A stretch of 7,619 nucleotides of DNA from Porticoccaceae bacterium. GTDB lineage: Bacteria; Pseudomonadota; Gammaproteobacteria; Pseudomonadales; Porticoccaceae. Shown here in pieces: positions 1 to 6,149 of this stretch (its first letter is position 1; each line of letters opens with the position of its first letter). The notes below the pieces were generated by a model. It searched no databases. It had not been told where the DNA came from and saw nothing but the letters and a program-made list of their open reading frames with translations. The translations under genes and the position numbers were made by a program. The stretch covers positions 1 through 7,619 of the forward strand of contig NZJL01000079.1 in NCBI GenBank assembly GCA_002692165.1, written 5' to 3'.

Positions 1-1179
1 TACTGGACCGAAGATTTCTTCGGAGAAAAGTCGCATGTCTCGGGTCACCTCAGTCAGAATGGTTGGAGCAACAAATGAACCGCCGAGAGGACTCATACCC
101 CCTCCATGCACTACTTTTGCTCCTCTTTCCTTTGCATCATCAATAATGCCGCAAACCTTGCTAGCCGCTTGAGAATGAATTAGCGGACCGACGGCAACTC
201 CCTCCTCAAATCCATCACCAACTTTTAAGTTTAAAACAGCCTGTTTTAACTTCACTGTAAATTCCGTAAATACGCCAGTTTGAACCAACAAACGATTGGC
301 ACACACGCAGGTTTGTCCCGCGTTTCTATATTTTGAGGCAACCGCCCCTTTCACAGCCGCATCAATATCAGCGTCATCGAATACGATGAACGGCGCATTG
401 CCCCCTAACTCCATGGAGGTGCGTTTTACAGTCCCTGCACAGTCGGCAATCAATTTTTTACCTACTCTCGTTGACCCTGTGAATGAGAGTTTGCGAACTT
501 TCGAATTTGAGGTCAGCTCGCGGCCAATTTCTTCGGTTTTGCCTACCAAGATATTGATTAAGCCCGGGGGGGCTCCAGCATGCTCTGCAAGAACAGCTAA
601 AGCCAGAGCAGATAATGGGGTCTCATTTGCCGGCTTGCACACCACGGCACAGCCAGCAGCAAGAGCAGGCGCTATTTTCCGAGTGAGCATGGCATTAGGG
701 AAATTCCAGGGGGTTATACATGCAACAACACCCACGGGTTGTTTGCTTACTAATATGCGTTTGTCATCAGAGGGACTGGGAATTACATCCCCATAGACTC
801 GTTTTGCCTCTTCACTAAACCATTCAACGTAATTTGCCCCGTATAAAATCTCGCCCCTCGCCTCAGCCATGGGTTTTCCTTGTTCTGCAGTCAATAAGCA
901 AGCAAGATCCTCCTGATTTTGCATAATCAGTTCGTGCCATTTTTTAAGGAATGTGGATCGCTGTTTCGCCGATTGATTTACCCAAGACTTTTGCGCTCTC
1001 TGAGCTGCATCAATCATTCGAATTGTTTCGGCCGCACCACAGTTCGGCACTAATGCAATCCTATCGCCAGAAGACGGGTTAACAACCTCTAGGGTGGATT
1101 TGTCATCCGCGTCCACCCAACATCCATCTATAAAAGCTTGACGCCTGATAAGTGACATATCTTGAAGTGAAATTTCCAT
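1..1179 (-). CDS. gabD: Succinate-semialdehyde dehydrogenase, NADP-type (C-terminus beyond window)
   Basis: It oxidises succinate semialdehyde to succinate, the last step of 4-aminobutyrate or 4-hydroxybutyrate breakdown, in the cytoplasm. I translated it from the minus strand: ATG at 1179-1177, 393 uninterrupted codons to the window edge, ending at the conserved EEIFGPV. About 90 residues are missing compared with the roughly 480-residue family. The aldehyde dehydrogenase active-site set is present: oxyanion Asn159 in TPWNFP, SFTGST at 232-237, general base Glu257 in ELGGNAP, and nucleophile Cys291 in NAGQTCVCANR. The second cysteine (Cys293) two residues on is typical of the GabD subgroup and argues against generic aldehyde dehydrogenases. 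An AGGA Shine-Dalgarno lies 6 bases before the ATG (plus-strand 1186-1189). No partner gene is intact in the window, but a beta-hydroxyacid dehydrogenase stump in the same orientation lies upstream at 2613-2783. The family call is secure; the exact substrate is inferred from similarity. Confidence 0.94.
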   Translation of the reverse strand, partial: MEISLQDMSLIRRQAFIDGCWVDADDKSTLEVVNPSSGDRIALVPNCGAAETIRMIDAAQRAQKSWVNQSAKQRSTFLKKWHELIMQNQEDLACLLTAEQGKPMAEARGEILYGANYVEWFSEEAKRVYGDVIPSPSDDKRILVSKQPVGVVACITPWNFPNAMLTRKIAPALAAGCAVVCKPANETPLSALALAVLAEHAGAPPGLINILVGKTEEIGRELTSNSKVRKLSFTGSTRVGKKLIADCAGTVKRTSMELGGNAPFIVFDDADIDAAVKGAVASKYRNAGQTCVCANRLLVQTGVFTEFTVKLKQAVLNLKVGDGFEEGVAVGPLIHSQAASKVCGIIDDAKERGAKVVHGGGMSPLGGSFVAPTILTEVTRDMRLFSEEIFGPV

Positions 1180-1361
1180 GGCAAATCCTAATACAATAAT
1201 AAAAAAAAACTCGGCACATACTCAAGATGCAGAAATTTAATTAATTAATGCTAGCTATACCGTTGCGCGAGTGAGGTTGAGAGTATAAGAATGATTAAAA
1301 ATTCATATGGCAATAAATAAACCTGAAGCAAAAATGAAGGTGTAAAACGATAATAATGCAA

Positions 1362-1392
1362 AAAATACCGCTACGCACTCGATTATTGTCAA
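1362..1392 (-). promoter_or_regulatory. Candidate promoter for gabD
   Basis: On the minus strand a perfect TTGACA (-35) lies at 1392-1387. The best -10 is poor: TATTTT at 1367-1362 with a 19-base spacer, or GTATTT with 18. Transcription would start near 1353 and give a leader of about 170 bases before the gabD ATG. The dyad at 1402-1428 would sit just upstream of the -35, a typical activator position. The perfect -35 and its orientation toward gabD support it; the weak -10 and long leader count against it. Confidence 0.3.
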
Positions 1393-1401
1393 TCAATCCC
1401 A

Positions 1402-1428
1402 TAATTGCTGGACATCGTCCAACAATTA
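1402..1428. repeat. Operator-like inverted repeat (12-base arms)
   Basis: The left arm TAATTGCTGGAC (1402-1413) and right arm GTCCAACAATTA (1417-1428) are complementary at 11 of 12 positions around a 3-base centre. A short centre and near-perfect symmetry suit a dimeric regulator better than an RNA hairpin. It lies about 10 bases upstream of the TTGACA hexamer facing gabD. I cannot name the regulator: no regulatory gene is in the window, and the sequence does not clearly fit an operator consensus I know. Confidence 0.5.
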
Positions 1429-1550
1429 AGCACCCACTGTCTTCGCACTTTCAAAGTTTAAAAGCCAATTTACGCTTGGGAGAAAAAGATATCGATTTTT
1501 AAAGCGAGTAGAACAGTGCCAAAGAAAATTACAATTAATCTGGCGTCCAC

Positions 1551-1601
1551 AATTGCTTGGCATCAATTATCCAAAACCGCTAGAAATGATGTCCAGCGAA
1601 T
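1551..1601. repeat. Second pair of related half-sites
   Basis: AATTGCTTGGCATC (1551-1564) and, inverted, GATGTCCAGCGAAT (1588-1601) both resemble the left half of the 1402-1428 dyad extended to AATTGCTGGACATC. GATGTCCAGC at 1588-1597 is an exact 10-base inverted copy of 1407-1416. The two half-sites face each other across 23 bases and match at 10 of 14 positions. Recurrence about 150-190 bases from the main dyad suggests a second binding site, or a decayed duplicate. The 10-base identity could still be chance in this AT-rich stretch. Confidence 0.3.
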
Positions 1602-1770
1602 AATGATGTGAAATGGCTAGAGGATTTATTCTGTGGTATCCCAAAGCATGGAAAAATTAACAATATAATAAGGATCAACATTAAGCTGATTACTTCCGTT
1701 AAAAATTATTTATTTCAATTTGATTCGCTGAAGCTTTACTTCATCTTTGATTGTTACCCTAACGGTTATA

Positions 1771-1884
1771 ATGGAAAAAGGGCAAAAAGATATCGAGATG
1801 TTGAATGCAAGCATGCAACGAATAAAGTTAATTACCGGACTGCCTAACCGCTATGACAGAAAGTCCTACTTTAAATTAAGATAA
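1771..1884 (+). pseudogene. Possible remnant of a GGDEF (diguanylate cyclase) domain start
   Basis: A 37-codon frame opens at ATG 1771 and stops at 1882-1884. It contains KLITGLPNR followed by aromatic residues, which resembles the D-x-L-T-G-L-P-N-R entry motif of GGDEF domains that make cyclic di-GMP. TGLPNR is exact, but the motif Asp is Lys. A helical stretch of about 20 residues precedes it, as the linker helix does in real GGDEF proteins. Nothing else of the domain follows, there is no ribosome binding site, and the frame is closed upstream at 1729-1731. If real, it is a scrap of a decayed gene. A chance match cannot be excluded. Confidence 0.2.
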
Positions 1885-1898
1885 AATGAGGTCTATTC

Positions 1899-2635
1899 AT
1901 GTTTTCTGAATCGATGTCCTACGATAAAAATTTTGCCATTGTCAATGGCAGACAGATTGCCTATATGGAGGAAGGCAATGGCGATCCTATCTTGCTCCTG
2001 CATGGTAACCCTTCCTCTTCTTTTCTATGGCGCAATGTGATGCCCGAACTTATGCAGTCTGGCCGGGTAATTGTTCCTGACCTCATCGGCCAAGGTGATT
2101 CAGAAAAACTTCCCGCCAGCGAAGGCCCTAATCGTTGCACGCTTGACGCTGCCTGTAGCTATGTGGAGGGTTTACTTGAAACCATTGGCGTCAATCGTAA
2201 TGTCACTTTGGTTTTGCATGATTGGGAAAGCGGAATCGGCTTTCTCTGGGCCATGCGCCACGCTGAATCTGTCAAGGGAATCGCGCATATGAAGGCCATT
2301 GCTAAACCCGCGACCTGGCAGGATTGGCCAGACAGCGGAGTGGACATCTTCAAGGGTTTTCGTTCCGAAAAGGGAAAGGATCTCATGCTCAATCGCAACA
2401 TGTTCATTGAGGCCATGTTACCCAGCTCTGTTATGCGGAAACTGAGTAAGACAGAAATGGATTGCTATCGCGCGCCTCATCTCACTCGCGATGATCGTCA
2501 ACCCTTGTTAAATTGGCCAAGGCAGATACTTATAGAAGGTGAGCGCAAAAATATTGTGACACTGGCAGAAGATCCGGTGAATTCCCGGCTAGCAATTATA
2601 GCCCGAAAATTTTCATAAACGCAGAGCCGGGTCAG
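1899..2635 (+). pseudogene. Haloalkane dehalogenase (LinB/DhaA type), decayed and truncated
   Basis: The parent family hydrolyses carbon-halogen bonds in haloalkanes with an alpha/beta-hydrolase fold. The ATG at 1899 has a good TGAGG seven bases upstream. The frame stops at 2616-2618 after 239 codons, while family members have about 290-310. Still recognisable are the oxyanion and halide-binding loop HGNPSSS (Asn37), DLIGQGDSEK (61-70), and the nucleophile elbow HDW with Asp108 and halide-binding Trp109. Three defects are visible. Residue 132, where LinB has the catalytic acid Glu in MEAIA, is Lys (AAG at 2292-2294), and the Gly after HDW is Glu110. One base is missing at about 2574-2575: the next frame continues from 2576 with SPKIFINAEPG, collinear with LinB. 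The end with the catalytic His is gone, replaced near 2630 by unrelated sequence. The 239-residue product should be inactive. Confidence 0.88.
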
Positions 2636-2783
2636 GATTGTCTGAATAGCCCGCCCCGGATTTAATCAAACCATCCATCTTAGATTGAGTTCGATTCCAT
2701 ACAGTCAGATCGAACCCTTCAGCAAGAGTGTTATCTGCATTCCCAATACCCATTTTACCCAAGCCTAAAAATACAATTTTCAT
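2613..2783 (-). pseudogene. N-terminal stump of a beta-hydroxyacid dehydrogenase (GarR/MmsB/GlyR family)
   Basis: The family, about 290 residues, includes tartronate semialdehyde reductase, 3-hydroxyisobutyrate dehydrogenase and glyoxylate/succinic semialdehyde reductases. On the minus strand, ATG at 2783 opens 56 codons ending in TGA at 2615-2613. It starts MKIVFLGLGKMG, the Rossmann-fold dinucleotide signature GxGxMG (residues 7-12), then FDLTVWNRTQSK (24-35), where the second strand and NADP-selecting NRT normally lie. Similarity runs to about SDNPDPA (47-53), and the catalytic domain is absent. The end overlaps the decayed dehalogenase on the other strand, so both were broken at one junction. 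A weak AAGG precedes the start. Its orientation toward gabD and a semialdehyde-linked family suggest a former partner of gabD, which is inference. The fragment is too short to assign a substrate. Confidence 0.8.
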
Positions 2784-2976
2784 TTATTCATTCGCCTTGC
2801 CGATAAGAAATTTGGGAAATATCCGAATTTGTTAATTGCTACATGCTAAAGATCTAATCTCAAGAAAAACTGAATATATAATGAAAAATAAATAAAATTT
2901 TTGAAAGTTGCGTGAGGCAAACCGCAGGAGATCCTTGGATGTCACTGCAACCAGCGACATTATTAATGCGCTGGAA

Positions 2977-3005
2977 GTTGAATTTTTATCACGTGACCCA
3001 ATCTA
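2977..3005 (+). promoter_or_regulatory. Sigma-32-type heat-shock promoter for hslVU
   Basis: GTTGAAT (2977-2983) matches the heat-shock -35 consensus CTTGAAA at 5 of 7 positions, including the whole TTGAA core. After 13 bases, CCCAATCTA (2997-3005) matches CCCCATNTA at all specified positions but one. Transcription would start near 3011, giving a leader of about 22 bases before the hslV ATG at 3033. The placement fits the known heat-shock control of hslVU in Escherichia coli. A TATAAT at 2877-2882 is a possible additional -10, but I see no matching -35 for it. Confidence 0.6.
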
Positions 3006-3032
3006 TAAGGGTAAGAATTGTGTGGATGCGCT

Positions 3033-3578
3033 ATGGAACAGTATAGAGGAACGACTATTTTATCAGTAAGGCGTAACGACGTGGTGGTCATTGGAGGCGA
3101 CGGTCAGGTCAGCTTTGGTAATACCGTGATGAAAGGTAATGCCCGAAAAATCAGACGCCTCCATAATGACGAAGTTTTAGCGGGCTTTGCTGGGGGCACG
3201 GCCGATGCGTTCACGCTTTTTGAGCGCTTTGAGTCAAAGTTGGAACAGCACAGGGGAAATCTCACGCGGGCCGCTGTAGAACTTGCAAAGGATTGGCGAA
3301 CAGATCGCATGCTAAGAAGGTTAGAAGCCCTGCTTGCAGTGGCTAACAAGGACGCATCGTTGATCATTACTGGTAATGGGGACGTAATACAACCAGAGGA
3401 TGACCTGATCGCCATTGGGTCCGGAGGGCCATATGCCCAATCAGCAGCGAGAGCTTTACTAGACAATACAACGCTCGGTGCAAAAGAGATTGTATCGGAA
3501 GGTCTGAAAATAGCGGGAAATATATGTGTATATACGAATCAAAGCCACGCTATCGAAGTTCTAGAATGCAAAGATTAG
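3033..3578 (+). CDS. hslV: HslV, peptidase subunit of the HslUV (ClpQY) protease
   Basis: It forms the double-hexamer proteolytic core that degrades unfolded proteins fed in by HslU in the cytoplasm. It has 181 residues, normal for the family. The start [10 protein letters not shown] carries a short propeptide: removal after Gly6 exposes the catalytic N-terminal Thr7 (mature Thr1). Counting from it, Asp23 and Lys39 fall on the conserved mature Asp17 and Lys33. [24 protein letters not shown] and [16 protein letters not shown] are characteristic blocks. I chose ATG 3033 rather than in-frame TTG 3018 because homologues begin MEQY and the heat-shock promoter would leave the TTG with almost no leader. 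The ribosome binding site is weak (GGA, 6 bases away). hslU follows after 16 bases, as expected for a stoichiometric pair. Confidence 0.95.
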   Translation: MEQYRGTTILSVRRNDVVVIGGDGQVSFGNTVMKGNARKIRRLHNDEVLAGFAGGTADAFTLFERFESKLEQHRGNLTRAAVELAKDWRTDRMLRRLEALLAVANKDASLIITGNGDVIQPEDDLIAIGSGGPYAQSAARALLDNTTLGAKEIVSEGLKIAGNICVYTNQSHAIEVLECKD

Positions 3579-3594
3579 AAACTCAGGAAAGACA

Positions 3595-4914
3595 ATGTCT
3601 CAGATGACACCCCGTGAAATTGTTCACGAGTTAAACCAGCATATTATTGGCCAAGAAGATGCCAAAAGGGCTGTTGCTATCGCATTGAGAAACCGTTGGC
3701 GCAGAGCTCAACTTGACGAGAGTATGCGCAATGAAGTGACGCCAAAGAATATCTTGATGATAGGTCCAACTGGGGTCGGTAAAACTGAGATAGCGAGGCG
3801 GCTCGCAAGGCTGGCTAATGCGCCCTTTGTGAAGGTTGAAGCCACAAAATTTACAGAAGTTGGCTATGTTGGAAAGGACGTGGAATCTATCATCCGTGAT
3901 CTGGTCGAAACCTCGGTAAAACAAACCAGAGAAGATGAAATGCATAAGGTGGATCAGCGTGCGTTGGATGCGGCGGAAGAAAGAATCCTTGACGCTTTGC
4001 TTCCTCCAGCTCGGAGTCCGGAGCAATCTGAATCGTCGACCAGACAAATTTTCAGAAAGAAGCTCCGCGAAGGTCAACTGGATCATAAAGAAATTGAGAT
4101 TGAGTTGCGCCAAGCTCCCGTTGGAGTGGAAATCATGGCGCCACCAGGCATGGAAGAAATGACATCGCAATTGCAGAACATGTTCAGCTCTATGGGCAAA
4201 GGTAAAACCGCAACGCGAAAAGTAAACGTGGCGGAGGCATTGAAAAATCTTAAGGAGGAGGAAGCCAGCAAACTCGTGAACGAAGAAGAAATAAAACTTC
4301 GTGCAGTTGAATCGGCTGAACAAAATGGTATCGTTTTCCTCGATGAAATAGACAAAGTCTGTCGCCGATCAGACACGGGTGGTGGCGACGTTTCACGTGA
4401 AGGGGTCCAACGCGATTTGCTGCCCCTAATTGAGGGAAGCACTGTATCGACAAAATATGGGATGATAAAAACGGATCATATTTTGTTCATCGCCTCAGGT
4501 GCCTTCCACCTGTCGAAGCCATCGGACCTTATCCCCGAATTACAAGGCAGGCTTCCGATCCGAGTAGAACTCGGATCACTCGGTATCAACGACTTTGAGC
4601 GAATACTGACCGAGCCAAACGCCTCGCTGACCAAACAATATTGCGGCCTTATGGAGACAGAGGGGCTATTGATACAATTTTCAGAAGACGGGGTAAAGCG
4701 GATAGCCGAAATAGCTTATGAAGTAAACGAAGGAACAGAAAATATCGGTGCGCGACGTCTTCACACCATCCTTGAGCGTCTTCTGGAGGAAATTTCATTC
4801 GACGCCGCAGACCTTGGTGGGAAAGGTGAAAAAGTGTTAGTAGACTGTGAATTTGTAGAGAAAAATCTTGGTGAATTGGCGAGCAATGAAGACCTTACCC
4901 GCTTTATTTTATAA
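3595..4914 (+). CDS. hslU: HslU, AAA+ unfoldase subunit of the HslUV (ClpYQ) protease
   Basis: This hexameric ATPase recognises, unfolds and threads substrates into HslV. It has 439 residues (443 in Escherichia coli). In order: N-terminal [16 protein letters not shown]; Walker A GPTGVGKT (57-64); pore loop GYVG (90-93), which grips substrate; the divergent, charged intermediate I-domain at about 110-240; Walker B with FLDEID (248-253); sensor-1 region [10 protein letters not shown] (296-305); arginine-finger region [11 protein letters not shown] (Arg319); sensor-2 GARR (385-388); and the C-terminal tail NEDLTRFIL, whose last residues dock into HslV and activate it. Every element needed for ATPase and docking function is present. 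AGGAAAG lies just before the ATG. It is probably co-transcribed with hslV from the heat-shock promoter upstream. Confidence 0.97.
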   Translation: MSQMTPREIVHELNQHIIGQEDAKRAVAIALRNRWRRAQLDESMRNEVTPKNILMIGPTGVGKTEIARRLARLANAPFVKVEATKFTEVGYVGKDVESIIRDLVETSVKQTREDEMHKVDQRALDAAEERILDALLPPARSPEQSESSTRQIFRKKLREGQLDHKEIEIELRQAPVGVEIMAPPGMEEMTSQLQNMFSSMGKGKTATRKVNVAEALKNLKEEEASKLVNEEEIKLRAVESAEQNGIVFLDEIDKVCRRSDTGGGDVSREGVQRDLLPLIEGSTVSTKYGMIKTDHILFIASGAFHLSKPSDLIPELQGRLPIRVELGSLGINDFERILTEPNASLTKQYCGLMETEGLLIQFSEDGVKRIAEIAYEVNEGTENIGARRLHTILERLLEEISFDAADLGGKGEKVLVDCEFVEKNLGELASNEDLTRFIL

Positions 4915-4940
4915 CAGCGTGAGCGCAATAGGTCCCGCCT

Positions 4941-5324
4941 ATGCCGATTCCGAAAAGTATTAAAATAAACAAAGCCAGGGACGCAATCTCACTCAAATTT
5001 GCGGGGAGCGATACTTTCCACATTAGCGCGGAATTTCTGCGCGTGATGTCCCCGAGTGCAGAGGTAAGAGGACACAGCCCAGACAAGGCAATACTGCAAA
5101 CCGGAAAGCGCGACGTTGTTATCGAGGATATCCAGAAAACGGGCAATTATGCGTTGAGAATTTACTTTGATGACGGGCATGACTCCGGCATTTACTCGTG
5201 GGATTACCTCCATGACCTAGTCATAAACCACGCCAAATATTGGTCTCAATACCTGAAAGAACTCCATACAAGGGGTAAATCTCGCGAAAAGGAAATGCAA
5301 GTCCTGAAAATGTTTGATGCATGA
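4941..5324 (+). CDS. DUF971 (GBBH-like N-terminal domain) protein
   Basis: It is a 127-residue stand-alone DUF971 protein, the small domain also found at the N-terminus of gamma-butyrobetaine hydroxylases. The signature blocks are FLRVMSPSAEVRGH (32-45), GKRDVVIEDI (55-64) and GNYALRIYFDDGHDSGIYSW (68-87). No signal peptide or membrane segment is seen, and the C-terminal 30 residues are charged and probably helical. The biochemical role of free-standing members is unknown to me. In gamma-butyrobetaine hydroxylase the domain binds zinc, but I do not see the expected cysteines here. It starts 26 bases after hslU with AGG eight bases upstream, and precedes ubiE by 78 bases. Its position beside ubiquinone genes recurs in betaproteobacteria, which hints at a link but does not prove one. 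Confidence 0.85.
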   Translation: MPIPKSIKINKARDAISLKFAGSDTFHISAEFLRVMSPSAEVRGHSPDKAILQTGKRDVVIEDIQKTGNYALRIYFDDGHDSGIYSWDYLHDLVINHAKYWSQYLKELHTRGKSREKEMQVLKMFDA

Positions 5325-5354
5325 AGAATCTTGTACAACCATACCTATCCATAG

Positions 5355-5381
5355 TCTGGAGCGTTACAATAGGAGCTCAGA
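5355..5381 (+). promoter_or_regulatory. Weak hairpin in the ubiE leader enclosing a stranded AGGAG
   Basis: TCTGGAGC (5355-5362) can pair, with one bulged base, with GCTCAGA (5375-5381). The loop contains TACAAT and most of an AGGAG (5371-5375). That AGGAG is 27 bases from the ubiE ATG, too far for normal initiation, and an in-frame TAA at 5394-5396 excludes an earlier start. It may be a leader element, a relic or chance. No T-run follows, so it is not a rho-independent terminator. Confidence 0.2.
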
Positions 5382-5402
5382 CGCCAAATTAAATAAATTT
5401 CT

Positions 5403-6149
5403 ATGTCGGATAAAACCACCCATTTTGGTTACCAAACGGTTGCTGTTGGAAGTAAAGCGGAGCGCGTAGCGGATGTCTTCGACTCAGTGGCAACAAGGTA
5501 TGACTTGATGAATGACCTAATGTCTGGTGGTATTCATCGAGTCTGGAAGCATATTGCGGTCGAAATGTCTGCTGTTAAGCCGGGTCATCGGGTATTAGAT
5601 GTCGCTGGAGGGACCGGAGACATGGCCGCGAGATTTGCTCGCCAAGTTGGCCCCAAAGGTACGGTCTTTTTGACAGACATCAATAATCGTATGCTGCAAG
5701 TCGGCAGAGACCGCCTTACGAATCTGGGTTTGGTGGAAAATGTCAGATACGTGCAAGCGGATGTCGAAAAACTTCCATTACCAACAAACACATTTGACAT
5801 TGTATGCATTGCCTTCGGCTTGAGAAATGTAACCAATAAGGACAGCGCGTTATCCTCTATGCTCCGAGTGCTCAAGCCAGGTGGTAGGTTGCTGATATTG
5901 GAGTTTGCCAAACCGAAATCGCCCTTTCTAAATAAAGTCTATGATTGTTACTCTTTCAATGTTCTTCCAAAATTGGGAAAAATCATTGCTAATGATAGCG
6001 ATAGCTATCGATATCTTGCGGAATCGATAAGAATGCATCCAGATCAAGAATCATTGAAGGCTATGATAGAGAAGGCCGGATTTCAGCGGGCTGATTATCA
6101 CAACATGACCGGCGGCATAGTGGCTCTGCACCGTGGAGTGAAACCCTAG
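5403..6149 (+). CDS. ubiE: Ubiquinone/menaquinone biosynthesis C-methyltransferase UbiE
   Basis: It uses S-adenosylmethionine to methylate the ring carbon of 2-polyprenyl-6-methoxy-1,4-benzoquinol in ubiquinone synthesis; the same enzyme methylates demethylmenaquinol where menaquinone is made. It has 248 residues (251 in Escherichia coli). Family landmarks are THFGYQTV (6-13), [14 protein letters not shown] (25-38), the SAM-binding loop LDVAGGTGD (65-73), acidic TDI (91-93), FGLRNVT (138-144), [12 protein letters not shown] (157-168), and the UbiE-specific [19 protein letters not shown] (197-215). No Shine-Dalgarno is within reach of the ATG; the leader just before it is AT-rich (AAATAAATTTCT). 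The frame is closed upstream by TAA at 5394, so the start is firm. Its stop overlaps the ubiJ start by one base. Confidence 0.97.
   Translation: MSDKTTHFGYQTVAVGSKAERVADVFDSVATRYDLMNDLMSGGIHRVWKHIAVEMSAVKPGHRVLDVAGGTGDMAARFARQVGPKGTVFLTDINNRMLQVGRDRLTNLGLVENVRYVQADVEKLPLPTNTFDIVCIAFGLRNVTNKDSALSSMLRVLKPGGRLLILEFAKPKSPFLNKVYDCYSFNVLPKLGKIIANDSDSYRYLAESIRMHPDQESLKAMIEKAGFQRADYHNMTGGIVALHRGVKP

Larger units (their letters stand above)
1180..1770. other. AT-rich gene-free stretch upstream of gabD
   Basis: I find no supportable gene here. The sequence is very A+T rich (17/60 G+C in 1201-1260) and has a run of nine A at 1201-1209, just before the gabD ribosome binding site. Short open frames exist, for example 1462-1611 and a GTG-initiated one from 1608 to 1847, but they lack a ribosome binding site and resemble no family I know. 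What stands out is regulatory in look: the dyad at 1402-1428, related half-sites at 1551-1601, and a TTGACA hexamer on the minus strand at 1392-1387. It may be a mix of the gabD control region and decayed DNA. Confidence 0.6.

Noticed and set aside
296..796. A 166-codon plus-strand frame
   Set aside because: It is antisense to gabD, whose minus-strand frame carries every aldehyde dehydrogenase motif; the plus-strand protein resembles nothing known.
1201..1245. A-run at 1201-1209 as a terminator on the minus strand
   Set aside because: On the minus strand it is a T-run, but no stable GC hairpin precedes it, and it lies upstream of gabD, not after a gene.
1460..1560. A short minus-strand frame encoding a hydrophobic stretch (LIVIFFGTVLLAL)
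   Set aside because: It looks like a membrane helix but has no start with a ribosome binding site and no family signature, and AT-rich DNA readily yields such stretches.
1462..1611. A 49-codon open frame containing a lysine-rich start and ending before 1612
   Set aside because: It has no ribosome binding site or recognisable motif and runs through the operator-like half-sites; open frames of this length are expected by chance.
1608..1847. A 79-codon GTG-initiated frame in the AT-rich region
   Set aside because: There is no ribosome binding site, the composition (many Lys, Asn, Ile, Tyr) follows the AT bias, it matches no family I know, and it overlaps the GGDEF-like frame.
2899..2926. A second heat-shock-like -35 (TTTGAAA at 2900-2906)
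   Set aside because: The sequence 13-17 bases downstream is a poor -10 (ACCGCA), and the 2977-3005 match is much better and closer to hslV.
2935..3069. A protein-like frame (TTG start after AGGAG) overlapping the hslV start, and a 35-codon ATG frame from 2939
   Set aside because: Both run through the heat-shock promoter and into hslV, and neither product resembles a known family; the AGGAG at 2926-2930 is probably coincidental or a relic.
3631..4323. Long minus-strand frame inside hslU (and other antisense frames in hslV, ubiE and ubiJ)
   Set aside because: These are antisense shadows of clearly identified genes, with no ribosome binding sites or family similarity.
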